Positions 46,064 through 57,246 of a stretch of DNA of 64,000 nt are shown piece after piece (positions within the stretch are counted from its first letter, which is position 1; every line of letters starts with the position of its first letter). This stretch comes from Ulota crispa. Its lineage: Eukaryota > Streptophyta > Bryopsida > Orthotrichales > Orthotrichaceae. The notes beneath the pieces are model-generated. The model was not told the origin of the DNA, searched no databases, and saw nothing but the letters and a program-made list of their open reading frames with translations. Location of the stretch: the NCBI GenBank assembly GCA_963920765.1, contig OY987248.1, positions 2,609,001-2,673,000 on the forward strand, given 5' to 3'. Both the position numbers and the translations under genes were made by a program.

Positions 46064-46470
46064 AGGATTTTTTTTATGGGATGCCCCTAAAATATTGCAA
46101 TATTTGTATAGACACCCCTAGTTGATCAGAAATTGCACACAAATCCTTGAAAGAGTCATTTTACTTTTTCAAAATCAAATTTTTTTGATCCTATAATGAA
46201 TGACTTGATGTTTGATGCATAGGAACACACAACGACGATACAAACAAATTGAAAAAAACTCGCAAAACTACCTTGAGATGCTCCTTTGAGATGTCAAGAA
46301 TATTTGTGCAATTTTTGAAAGATTAGGAGTATGTATACAAATATTGCAAAATTCAAGGGCATCTACACAAATATTGCAAGTATCAGGGGTTTCTATACAA
46401 ATGTTGCAAATTTTAGGAGCTATTTATTCAAGCATTGCAAATTTCAAGGATATCCCATCAAAAATTCCCT
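46064..46470. mobile_element. Mutator-type MITE with ~42-bp repeat-built ends
   Basis: Ends AGGATTTTTTTTATGGGATG and ATCCCATCAAAAATTCCC are inverted. The right end carries three or four tandem ~42-bp units (TACACAAATATTGCAAGTAT, TACAAATGTTGCAAATTTTA, AAGCATTGCAAATTTCAAGG), and the left end carries inverted units of the same kind. Flanking 9-mers TAAATAAAA and TAAATTTAA match at 7 of 9. It lies in an intron of the minus-strand pseudogene. Confidence 0.65.
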
Positions 46471-47672
46471 AAATTTAAATAAGAAGAAAATGTTGTTTTG
46501 AAACCAGCAGGAAGCCATAGGAATGGGGCGTCTTACACCAATTTGGAAAAAGAGCGAGCATACAAATTTACAAGTAGACAGATTGGGTAAAGAGCTGCAC
46601 TACCTTGGTCAATTGAGAGGTGAATCAAGAGTGGTGGTGGTGTAGCATCCTAGGCATTAAGCCGTTGCACCAAAACGGAAGGAATATTGATGGCCGTGGC
46701 TACTTCTGGCTCTTGCACACAAGAACGAGGTATGGAGACAGCCGCTTAGTTTATCAAGACATCCAGTTGCAACCTCCACATCCCAACTCAAAAGCAAATC
46801 AGCCCCTTCCAAATTGTTTACCAGGTTTTTGTTTTTTGGGCAATGTAAGGCCCAATTGCTGTAGAAAAAAAAAAGCAAGCTTCAAGCCTATAGAAAAAAT
46901 AGGGGGAAAAAAATTCGTAAAATTCTAGATAGCAAAAAAAAAAATTGCATTGCAGCCTAGGCTTCCAAAAGAATTCTTATCAAATTGTGAATGTATGTCA
47001 ATATTTTATGATGAGGCAAATCCAGAAGCATAGTCAAAAAAGCTTGATTGTGCCACCTTCTACTTAATTTCATTTTGGAGAGCCATGATGCTATAGAGAT
47101 CCATGCATACATGCCACCTTCAACTCAAACCAAAGATAGGGATAGAGCCAATACGCTTGAATCCATCTTCAAATGGACGATGCTATTTGGTGAGCTCAAA
47201 ATGGTGAGCCAAGGCAGAGGATTCAAGATTTTGTGAGCAACAAACAGATTTTAAATTCTAATTCAAAGGAGTAACTAAAAAATAGAGAGTTTCTCAAGAG
47301 ACAATGGTTCAAAATGCATAATTTTAGGGCCCTATGTACACGGTAATAGGTGGAATTGATTATGTTGTCAAAAATTACCAGCTCATGGCGCACGGAGCAT
47401 TGCTTACAAAATAGCATATCCCATTTCCAAAAAATGCAACATAGCCATTGGTGAGAGAACCAAAAGAAAAGAACCCTGCTCCCAACAACATATATCATCA
47501 AAGCCAATGCACTTGTGCAAAGAAGACTTACGGTCAAAATCTCGTCTTATCCATCGCCGCTGCAAAGATCCAGATGAAAGGCCTGCACTTTGGGAAGCTG
47601 GTGAATAGGGGCAGGCGCAAGTTGTGGGTGTACGCCAGTGTGTAAGCCAATGATGCCAACACTTCTAGAACG

Positions 47673-49242
47673 TGAAGCCTTCAATACTCTAAACCCTCGA
47701 CCAGCAAGAGCGTTTTTTTCTTGTTTTCCCTTCCTGCCTGCTCCATTGTTGCCACTCCCTGCTTCATACATAGAAAGACGTCCACATTGAAATCACCATC
47801 TTGACACCACTCTGATTACATTAGCATTTGGACAAATCACAAGATTCCAATGGCATTCTGCAGATCGCAAATTTTGTGCTCAAGTTCAATGCTTCCAAAT
47901 ACATCACTGCAACGAGGAACGAGAATGTACCTTTGCATGAATCACAAGCTTCAGGTTGGAGAATTGACAATTCCTAGAGCTTTTGTAATAAAACCCTGGT
48001 AGGACCTACATGATGCATTAGTAACTGGACAATGGTGCCCTCCAAACAGACTCGACAATTGATATGATTCTATAGTTGCACCTTTCTTCATTGACATCAC
48101 ATTTGCTCATATCACATTAGGTGTCTTACCGAGCCCAAAAGAATCGGCCCCCTTGAATATTACAATTATTGCATTTTCAATGCCCACACCTAATGCACAC
48201 AGAGAATAACGTTGAGTAACCAAATCTTGGTAAATTTGTCTCTTGAAAATTTGACACAATGCATTGCTATGTAAGCATGGTAAAAGATCAGAAAGAGAAT
48301 TTTTTGTCAATGTTATAAGGTCCTACTTATCAATGATTGTAATGATGGTTATGTCCTTTGTGCACAATAAACAATAGACCCCCGTTGTCATGCGGAGCTC
48401 GCAAAATTTTCTTGTGCAACCTCCGGAGCTCTCAAAATTGGCAAAACATTTTGTTGAAGAGAAAGAAAATTGAAGTACTCAATATTGAGGAAGCATGTAA
48501 CCTGTTTGTGTTAGAATAATATTACCAGATAGTATAACCAGCTCCCGAGTCTTGCATAAACTACTTTTGTAATGCACACAGTAAATGATGACATGAAACA
48601 AGGGGCTTAGTGTAATCCTCAAACATGGTTGTATGCTCAAGGTGGAGAAGCTTAGCTTTTATAGTGAGAAAAAAGCATTAAGTTTGAAATTTTAACGTCC
48701 AAAAGATCGAATAGGAGAAAACTAAAATTTAAATCTAGATTTCAGAGATGAGAGTTTATTCTAAAGCAAAGGATGAAGATAAAATTGAGGAAATACAAAA
48801 ATAAAGGCAATTTTTTACTTTTATACTTGTATGTATAATACCAAATTGAGCAGCTGCAGCACTAAATTGGATATTTTGAATTAGAAGTTATACAAGAATT
48901 GCATTGTACTACGGTGCAGAGAATTTTATATTGGGAATGTAGATTTTGGGATGTTGGAAAATGTGCATACAAAAATGCCCATATAGAAAGGAGATATGAG
49001 ATCAAACTAATAAGACATGATATTTGAGTGACTCTACGTACTTGATCGTTGACTATTTTTGCCAGGTGAGCTTCCGAGGTGGGCTTTGATAAGAGATGGC
49101 AGAGTCTGATCTCATCAGAGAGTCAAGACTCTAACTTTATAACTAAGATTGGGATCTATTACTAAATACCCTTCTCAGAACCTAAGGGACTTCAGTTGCC
49201 GCTCTGCCCAAACTGAGTATATTCAAGGAAATTCACAGGCAG
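47673..49242. other. Intergenic or upstream part of the pseudogene; nothing else seen
   Basis: The missing first exon of the reductase-like pseudogene would be expected here or further right, but no glycine-rich nucleotide-binding loop was found on the minus strand. No repeats stand out. Confidence 0.35.
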
Positions 49243-49627
49243 AGCCCTCTTGAATTCCGAGAGGGCTGGCATTTTGTGCCAATGATATCTCAACTTAAAT
49301 TGGCCAATTTCAGGGTGGTGCAAGGAATTAGATCCACACCACTTGGTTAATTGCCCAAAATCCATATGTGCAATACAGTGCATAATTTGGACTAAAGTAA
49401 TCCCAGATAAATGCACCAAACAAACTATTTGAAAATCTTGCAAGGGTTGACAAAATCTGCAAAGGCGGGAAAAGCGGTTGTAAGAAAACTTCATAGTGGA
49501 ATGACATTTTACATTCCACACCCTGATGACCCTCTCGGGTCTCTCCAAGACTCTCCATTGATGGCAGTGGATTTGACTTTGAACAAATTATGCCTTAGCT
49601 TGCACTCTCTTGGATTCCAAAAGGGTT
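49243..49627. repeat. Inverted-end repeat (CCCTCTNGAATCC), short copy
   Basis: Ends AGCCCTCTTGAATTCCGAG and TTGGATTCCAAAAGGGTT are roughly inverted, as are the ends of 57247-58925. The right ends of both elements (49500-49627 and about 58800-58925) also match internally (GACATTNNACATTC, CCTCTCGG, CTTGGATTC). Overlapping open frames are not convincing genes. Confidence 0.45.
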
Positions 49628-50037
49628 GAGCACTTAGCAACTTCGGTATTCATTACAACCAGAATGTCTGCGTTGCATCTATCCACAGATAACAAAATCA
49701 AAATGCACAAAATTTCTCCCATTTCTTCAAGAGGTTCTCATCAGTTGTGTATATAGAGAAAAAAATATTTAATTCATGAAAGACACAGCTATAAACATTT
49801 TGCCTAGAATTATAGAGGATTTTGCAATGGAATTTTTTTGCGTCCCATAATGTAGACATTGAATAATATCAAAACATTACCAATGGCTTTTTCATGTTGT
49901 TTTAGCAACCTACTTCCACTACACTCTACTAGGCCACGCTGCATGGTTTCACGTTGTTTGTGCCTAAATCAAAATTTGAATTTTGTAGCAAAAACCTCCC
50001 ACCGGATTGTCTTCGAATAAGCAAAAAATAGCATGTC

Positions 50038-50591
50038 TTAGCCACATCGGCATGCTGGGTCGATAAGGGGTTCATTTGTAACTATCTTGTGCTTAATTTT
50101 GTCTCCACAAATAGCACATATGCTGTAGAATTTCAGTTGTAGCATCTTGTAAATTCCTTGAGCAAAAGCAAACCTTTCGTTAACTTCTTCTACAATTCAA
50201 AAAATTGGGTTCTATCAACTTTTGTGCCGGAAAACTCTATTTCAAGCATTTTTCTTGTCGCCCTTACTTGCACTACACGTTGAATGACAAAATCAATGTG
50301 CCCATATAGCTCCATAGCCTCATGAGACTCAAAATCAAGAACTCAAAACATCAAGGGAAGATTAGCCATAGCGAGTTGGATGTAGCAAGCAGCAATGTAG
50401 AGCTGTGATTCCACATCTACTTTTAAGACTAGATTTGCGCTATCGTGAGTGATTCTACTATGTTTTGAAATTTGGTCTACTGGACAGGTTTCCGAATACT
50501 GGATCCACACTGCTAAGAACAAATGTTTAATCTTTGGACAATCAAACACAGCGTTATCAAGTTGATACGAGTACGCCTTGAGAACAAGCAA
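50038..50591 (-). pseudogene. Unidentified protein-coding remnant
   Basis: The minus strand reads like real protein for about 185 codons, with segments AVFDCPKIKHLFLAV, ITHDSANLVLKVDVESQLY, VLDFESHEAMELYGHIDF, VRATRKMLEIEF and, after a frame change near 50195, IVEEVNERFAFAQGIYKML and CAICGDKIKHKIV. The last segment has a possible metal-binding CxxC. A TGA at 50343-50345 and the frameshift break it, and a TAA ends it at 50038. I do not recognise the family. No partner exons were found. Confidence 0.5.
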
Positions 50592-51149
50592 GGTGTCTTG
50601 CTACGATCGTGCGTCACTGATTAAAAATTGTCGTCGGTCTCGATTTTTAGACTTTAAATCTTCAGTTTTTGATTTTTTGTTGATATATCTTGTAACTAGC
50701 TCTAGAGGTAGAAGGGTTAAGGTAGGGATAAAAACCCATTGGATACGGAATAAATAGATTGGGACAGCAGATCCAAACTACCGTTCATATAACGGGATTC
50801 TAAAATCGAATTCACGATTTGCTCGTCAAAACTCCAGATTGTGAGAACATAGCAAGTTTTGAATATGTAGGTGATTAATTCCATTTTGTCACCACAACAA
50901 TAAATGAGGTTAAGTTTGGTTTAATCCAAACTACTTGTAACAATGTTTACAAAACAAAATAGAAATGAATTCACAAACGAGCATTCAAAACCGGCTAGGA
51001 ATAACAAAACCACATCCTACACATACATAAAAAATAAATCCAAAACATTTCTTTTGAAGTTTTCATATTTTCAGATCTTTAAATCTTCATGTTTTCAAGT
51101 CTTCATGTTTTAATAAAAACAGTGAGAAAAATCACAAATAACAAATTTT

Positions 51150-52010
51150 AAAAAGGCTGCAACTTTCTATCTAGTGCCACAGTTGGCTCAAAGATCCAAA
51201 TGCTAAATGTAATAGTAATTTAAAAATCTCTCATAATCTTTTAACATTTTTTTAAATTTTAACTCAATCTAAGCTATTGTCCAAAAGTTATGCGGGTTCA
51301 AAGTAGAGGCTCTTCTCCCTCCTTGCAAACTAAATACTGCCTTTTTAAACCTCTATAACTTTGGTTTCACACATCTCTCATATAAACGTGATATCAATTT
51401 AAAAAGATAATATCATTGGCTACAATTTATAAAATTTTTACTACAAACTAAAATTCTGTCTAAAAGTTCTAGTCAATAAAAGTTTGAATCTCAATATTTT
51501 AGAGAGCACCCAACCTTCCAACTTCTACACACTATAATTCTTTCAATAAAATTTCAAATTAAACAATTGATAACGTCTTGGAAAGTTATGACAACAAACT
51601 ACTACTCCTAGAATTTTAAAAAGAAAATTTTATACTATCCAAAAGTTCTAGCTCCTCAAAATTTTGGTCTTCTTTCAACAAAAGAGCAAACACCTCTAAT
51701 ACTTCATACCTCTAATACTTCACATCTCTATAACTTTTTCTTCTAAACTCCAAATCACAAATTTAAAAACTTTTTAAAAAGATAAGTTTAAAAATAATAC
51801 TTATTCTAAATCTTGTTGCAAAATGGTATACAATGCATAAGTTATGGCTTGTCAAAGTCTTAGCCTTACTTCATAGTTTGGCTTTTTAACTCCAAAATTC
51901 AAATCTTCAAAATTTTTGCATCTCAACTTCAAATCAAACTTGCAAACTCATTTTGGAAAGATAATCATACAAGGAACAATTTTTTCAAAATTCAAATCAA
52001 AATCATGTAT
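51150..52010. repeat. Degenerate ~185-bp tandem array
   Basis: A motif like CCAAAAGTTCTAG/TATG recurs near 51283, 51461, 51642 and 51833. In each interval it follows 'CTCTATAACTTT'-type and 'TTTAAAAAGATAA'-type phrases. This suggests four to five old tandem units of about 180-190 bp. AT-rich and noncoding. Flanks 50592-51149 and 52011-53148 show nothing else that I can support. Confidence 0.4.
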
Positions 52011-53148
52011 ACACAGAAAGTTCTCTCATATCAAAGTTTTAAGATTTTTTTTCTTCTTTCAATCAACACTCATATATTAATTTTCAACATACTAAAGAAT
52101 CCCTCCTCATACATTTCGACTCTATTTAAGGTAGGGGAGATGGGGCACATCACTCCATGCTTGTCTCCATCCTTATCCCACTTTAGATGTCAAACTCCTT
52201 TTTCTTTCACATTTTTTTCATTCACTTCTAAATCCCTAGTATTTTTATTCAAATAAAAGCAAAATAAATGAGTTTTCTAAAACACATAGATAAACATATA
52301 AAAATAAATAAACACAAGATAAACACCATCGTTAAGTGGTCAGGTGCCATTGCAAACATGTAACAGCGTGAAACACTTGTCTTCAATTATCAAATCGTGG
52401 ATTTGGTTGACTAGAGAAGCAGTCATCTTTGGCAGTCCGTCAGTCCAAATTTGAACCCAATCAGATTCGTTGAACGATAATGGTGGCCCACGGCTTGACA
52501 GCTAGTGAGGTAGGAAATTGGACCAGCCAACTCGCTACTTAACTCCCTGAGCTATTATTGCACCCTGAAAAATCAACTTTGAGATTTTAGACAATATAAA
52601 TATGTAAAATCTTCCTGTTCAAACAAATTTTTTGTTTTTATATAGTAGAAGAGAAAAGTTTATCAAAATTATTAATTAAGAAATTTTGCAATTCCTTAAG
52701 TAATTTTGCAATTTTTTAAGTAAATAAAATCGTTAACATGAGATTAACGATTTCCTGTCAAACCAGAAATAGTTTCATGTTCAACCGGAATTGCTTGTCC
52801 AAAATTATAAATGGGATTATATAGCGCACCGGTGAAATAAATTCCAGAAACGATAAACGCGCTGTTTGGTGACCAACAGTCACTAATAGAAGAGTTATGA
52901 ATCATAGCAATGATTTATCCTGTAATCATCATTACAAAAATGGTTTGCAACAGTTCATTTGGGAAACCCTGATCAGCAGCTTGCAAAAGAGAAGGCAAAT
53001 TCATTTTCAAAGTCTCATTCATCCTGCTTCCTGATCTTTGCTTTTTGCGCATTAGTTTTGTGAAAAGAGTGTGGAAGCGCTGTGAGCAATAGGCTATCCT
53101 GTAGAGTGAGTTGTTGGTTGCAAGTTTTCTTCATCTACTTCCAAAGCC

Positions 53149-54983
53149 ATGGATAGGACGGATAAGGGAGAGGAAGCGCCAATTGCGCTTAGGTTGGTAG
53201 TTTCAAGAATTCTTGAAGATCCTGATGCGAGAAAGATGTTAGGAGAAGATCTGAGCCGGATGGGTTGCAAGAGATTCTTTAAGTTGCCCTAGGGTTTGAA
53301 AGACAAGGAGATGGTCCGGGAATTGTTAGGGGATCCAGCAAGGTAGTGGGACAACTCTAAACGAGCTCATCCGGAGACTTGGTCGGCAGAGATTTGGACT
53401 GGAGTATACTCTTTTGCGAGTGCTGGAGAGGGATTTTGCCCTCGGGGAGAGGAGTACAGTGAGGGGAAGTTTGTAACAATAGCAGACTCTAAAAACGGGT
53501 ACTCGATTGCCGATTGTAAGAAAAATCGGGAGAGGCGAGTTCTTGAATTCTTGATTCCAATTCTGATTCCAAATAGACCTATCATCCTCACCTGTATCTA
53601 TGCTAATACCATCTTTGGTGCACTATCTTTGGAGAGAGTGGTGAATTAGGGGATAGTTATCAGAGATTAAGTGTTGAAATTAGTGAACTCAATAGAAAAC
53701 ACTAAACCGTCAAGACTTAGTCTCTTTTTGTTCTATTTGTATAAACATCTGGAATTATAAAGGACATTGAGAGTAGAGTCTATGAAGCTGTTGAGATGAT
53801 GATGAGTTTTGACATCACCCTAGAACCTGAACCAGACCAAGAACCGGAGCAGGAAGAAGAACCAGAACCAGAAGTAGAAGAGCCTCTCGAACCAAAGAGA
53901 CTAGAACAAGCCAAACGAGAGGGCAAGGAACCTACTGAGGCTTCCGGATCTCCAACAAAGCCAATCAAGAAAAACCCAAAAAACTACCAAGATAAGGAAC
54001 CTTTTTCTCAGATTATTAATTAGATTCAGGGGATCCATGAAGTAGTCATGTCTGATAGAGATGTTCTCTACAAATTGCTTGTATTAACGAACGCTGTCCA
54101 TCAAAACGAGCTCTATGATACGGTGAAGGAACTTTATTGGACCAGGAAGCAAAGCCGGATGGAGGTGCAGAACCTAATCAAACAGGTGACATCCCTCACC
54201 TCACAACTACGACAGCAATTGGAGGGAGACAAGGTAGCCCAACGCGCCTACCAAGATATGGCTTGGCTCCAGAGTATGGTTGCCATTTTGAGGGACATGG
54301 TGACAAAGGCCAAGCTATTTGAGGAGGAAGTGTTGAAGATGGGATCAACAATGAGTGCTAAGCTTGTGGGGGTGTTGGTGGAATATGCAGGCAAGAAGAA
54401 GGAAATGTTGTAGGAGTTGCAAATGATCCTGCATAGTCAGAGCAAGATGCCGGAAGAAGGAGAAGGATCCGGCAGGAAGAAAGCTACACCTGCCTAGAAA
54501 ACTCCACCTCTGCCGTCTCCTTGTTATCTTGTTAAGGAGAAACCAAAGAAAGTGAAGACACCTTGTTCCATGAGGTTGCCCAGCAAGGTCGACTTTAGAC
54601 TTAAAGAAAAGTCTACGCTTGGATTGCGTACCCAAAGTTAGACCCAGGTAACTCCTGATAGTGGAGGTGTTGTCCGGATACCGAGTCTAGTCAAGAGGAA
54701 ATGTACTCCTCAACGCTCCAAAGAGCCGACATCCCCCGTCTCGACAATTGACTTGGATGACAAACCCTCTGCCTCCAGCACAAGTTGTGCGGAGGAAACC
54801 AAGACTTCAACGGAATCTTTGGGAGACACGGACCAAGAAGCTGTAAGATTAGCAAAGGGAAAGCGCGCAAAGAAGAAAGGGAAAGCAATAGAAAGTTCTT
54901 GAGCTTTGCCTCGACAACCTCGGCCACGTAAGAGCACCGCCAAACTGGCAACACTTGCAGCGAAGAAAAAGAATAATAATTAG
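53149..54983 (+). pseudogene. Long decayed reading frame of unknown family, TAG-riddled
   Basis: From ATG 53149 a protein-like frame (EEAPIALRLVVSRILEDPDA, WSAEIWTGVYSFASAGEGF, IILTCIYANTIF) runs to about 53750. It is joined by one frameshift to a second frame from about 53755 to the TAG at 54981. The second part has an acidic Pro/Glu tract (EPEPDQEPEQEEEPEPEVEE), a Gln-rich helical region (MEVQNLIKQVTSLTSQLRQQ) and a Lys-rich tail (KGKRAKKKGKA). Internal stops are TAG at 53290, 53344, 53647, 54021, 54411, 54495 and 54639, TAA at 53668 and TGA at 54900. The frame otherwise holds for about 610 codons. It may derive from a retroelement or a plant-specific nuclear gene; I cannot tell which. Confidence 0.6.
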
Positions 54984-56590
54984 CTATCTCCTAGTATAGA
55001 GTGGTAGCTTGTAATTTGAAATAAAGAAGATGCTCTTACAAAAAGTGAGGTATAGCCTCATGTCTTGATACTATCTAGGATTTGAAGATTTGAAATCCAC
55101 CTTTAGAGGCAGCTTGTGGTGGAAGTTCAGACCCCTTTTTGTGGATCAGAGAATGAAGCGTGTCATTCTTTGATTAGTAACTTCACCTTCATTAAGCTTT
55201 TTGATGATTCCTAGGGATTAGTTATTAGAGGCAACTATACTATTGGTGCTTTGGGCAATTTTATATTTTTGATTTTCTTTGTGCACAACAAGTTCCGGAT
55301 TTCCACTTCAAAGTTTTGAGTTGATGATTTGGTGCAATGTTGGTATGCCGGCAATGCTAGAACCTTTGTTTTGTGCGGGTAGCCGGATGTTGAGTGTGAA
55401 GGAAACAAAGATAGTCCCTGGATCTTGTCTGATCAGGTTTCTGTAGCATTATTGAGGTGGTTGGAAAACAGCATGTTCTAAGGGGCAGTTCTTGTGGGTT
55501 TATAATCCAAATACTCTTGTGAGGGATAGCTAGTCTTAGGTTGGATGCGTCTAGATAGCAATCCCAACGCATGCTAGTTGACGGTTGAGAGGTTCTACTA
55601 CTACCAAGAGTGATTGTGAGTATAATAATAGGGATCCTTTAGTTATCCAATTACCATCTTCGCACAGAAATTAGATTAGGAAGGGTCTGTCATTGTAGTA
55701 ATTTGGGGTTGTAAGGGTTTCCAGTGTGACTTGTCTGTCTGGAATCACTTTCGGATTGATTGTGAGGAAGTAATTGCATTCTATTGTCCTTGTGTCTTTT
55801 GTTGTTGTTTTTTTTAGTGATACTTTATTCATTATAAACTATCAAAGGGTAGGAATTCAAGCAGCCTTCTTTAATCAAACAATGGAACCCTCTGCTATAG
55901 AGGCTAAATTTCTCTTGTCATAGTTAAGTGTCTTATCGGAACTGGATCTAACAGTAAAAATCCGGATAATCATCCGGATATTTTGGTTATTCTGTATGTG
56001 TGTGTTTGTCTTGGTATGTTGTTGCAAAATCCAATAGGGTTTTCCTATCCTGTTCCGGTCATCTTAAGGGTCTACAAACTGAATTTCTATGGGAATAATA
56101 AACAAGTCACCTTATTGGCATTTTAACACTTTTGAATGCTAATAAGAAGATAAGTACTTTTTGTGCTATGACAGCTATACATGTGACAAGACGGCGCAGC
56201 GCCTTGGAATTTATGGCCGCTGCGCTGTCATCCAACCGTGGTTCTCCCCACGATCATCCTTTTTGCTTTGACTATTGATTTATTCCAATCAGTAAAAAAT
56301 TAAATATAGAATAGATATCTACATGATGGAGACATCTCCATCAAGACAGTGCACGATGCTGACCACCACTCTTTGCGCATTTGCCGGCGTAATTGCAGGG
56401 CTAGCTCCACAACTCTGCATCTCAACGCTTTATATTGAAGATTCATGGAATTCAAATTTTGCCTCTTACAGCGATGCTGCTCCCTCCTTTTTGCCTTTCT
56501 GTGAACCATACGACCGCCGCAAACCATACTGCTTTCACACTATTATTAAATTTGCTAATAGTGAACCAACTTCAAAATTCAAATGACAGG
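54984..56590. other. Intergenic, no gene supported
   Basis: Possibly the downstream part of the decayed element before it. Several CCGGAT/CCGGAAT-rich phrases occur but no long frame or terminal repeat was found. Confidence 0.35.
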
Positions 56591-56593
56591 GAC

Positions 56594-56850
56594 TCTTGGA
56601 ATCCAAATACTGGGATGCACCACAATTCAAAATGCTTTGGCCCTCGCAAATCCGACGGAATGCACCAACACAATTCTTTAGCAGGTAGTTTTGGAATCCA
56701 ATTATTGAAATGCACCGCAATTTAAAAAGCTTTGACCCTTGCAATTCTGATGGAACGCAGCAACACAAATCTCGAGGCAAGTAGTCTCGGGATTTAAATA
56801 GCAGGATGCCTTGCGATTCCAAAAGCTGCAACCCTGACGATTCCAAGTCC
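56594..56850. repeat. ~95-bp tandem repeat, about 2.7 copies
   Basis: TTGGAATCCA starts units at 56596 and 56691, and a diverged third unit (TCGGGATTTA) starts near 56787. Shared words include TGCACC.CAATT and ATGCACCAACACAA/ACGCAGCAACACAA. Open frames on both strands here are repeat translations. Confidence 0.65.
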
Positions 56851-57246
56851 AATTAGCTTTGCGCGAGATCCTTTTATGATAATATTCAATCATTGGTACC
56901 ATTGGAAATATTCCAAGGAATTTTTGGATTTAGCCATTTTGAGAGTATTGTACGTATTCCAGCTAAGGAATTTGACCGTTTGAACGTCTCTCAATACATG
57001 TCACTAAATGATGTCTTACTCCCTTTAATCATCAAATTACCTAAATTTACTAAATATAGTTAATCATTATGTTCATCAATTTTGCATAGGTGATGACATT
57101 ACAAAACTAAAGTAGAAATTGATAAGTTTGAGGCTACCTAGGTATGGCCTTTTGTTAGAAGCTAATTCCTACTAGAGCCATCTCTGTCATAACAGAAGTT
57201 CTCGAATATGCTGATTTGAGCTGAAACAACCTTGGCCCAAAAAGCC

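Larger units (their letters stand above)
41929..47672 (-). pseudogene. Broken gene related to MAT2-beta / dTDP-4-dehydrorhamnose reductase
   Basis: Five minus-strand exons of an NAD(P)-binding Rossmann-fold protein can be followed. Exon A is about 47672-47532 (VHPQLAPAPIHQLPKVQAF, LDLCSGDG). Exon B is 46773-46604 (AVSIPRSC, AINIPSVLVQ, LLIHLSIDQ). Exon C is 45324-45133 (VYEGVRSLY, SYGETKVAAE, YAILQSSIIY, the family YxxxK region). Exon D is 44608-44336 (WMDGMLSS, FFVDEYRCPVYVK, NVGGPNRLSRATMAE, VRGYDTSL). Exon E is 42051-41929 (RGVVSPPDISMDVSKIVAEL to a TGA). Donors GTAAGT, GTAGTG, GTGAGC and GTGAGT follow exons A-D. The DQ|VYEG junction between B and C keeps phase. Lesions: stops in A, B (two), C (at least two, plus a frameshift) and D, and the acceptor before D reads AC. 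Exon 1 with the nucleotide-binding loop was not found. Introns contain several MITEs. It is an unprocessed pseudogene, not a retrocopy. Confidence 0.8.
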
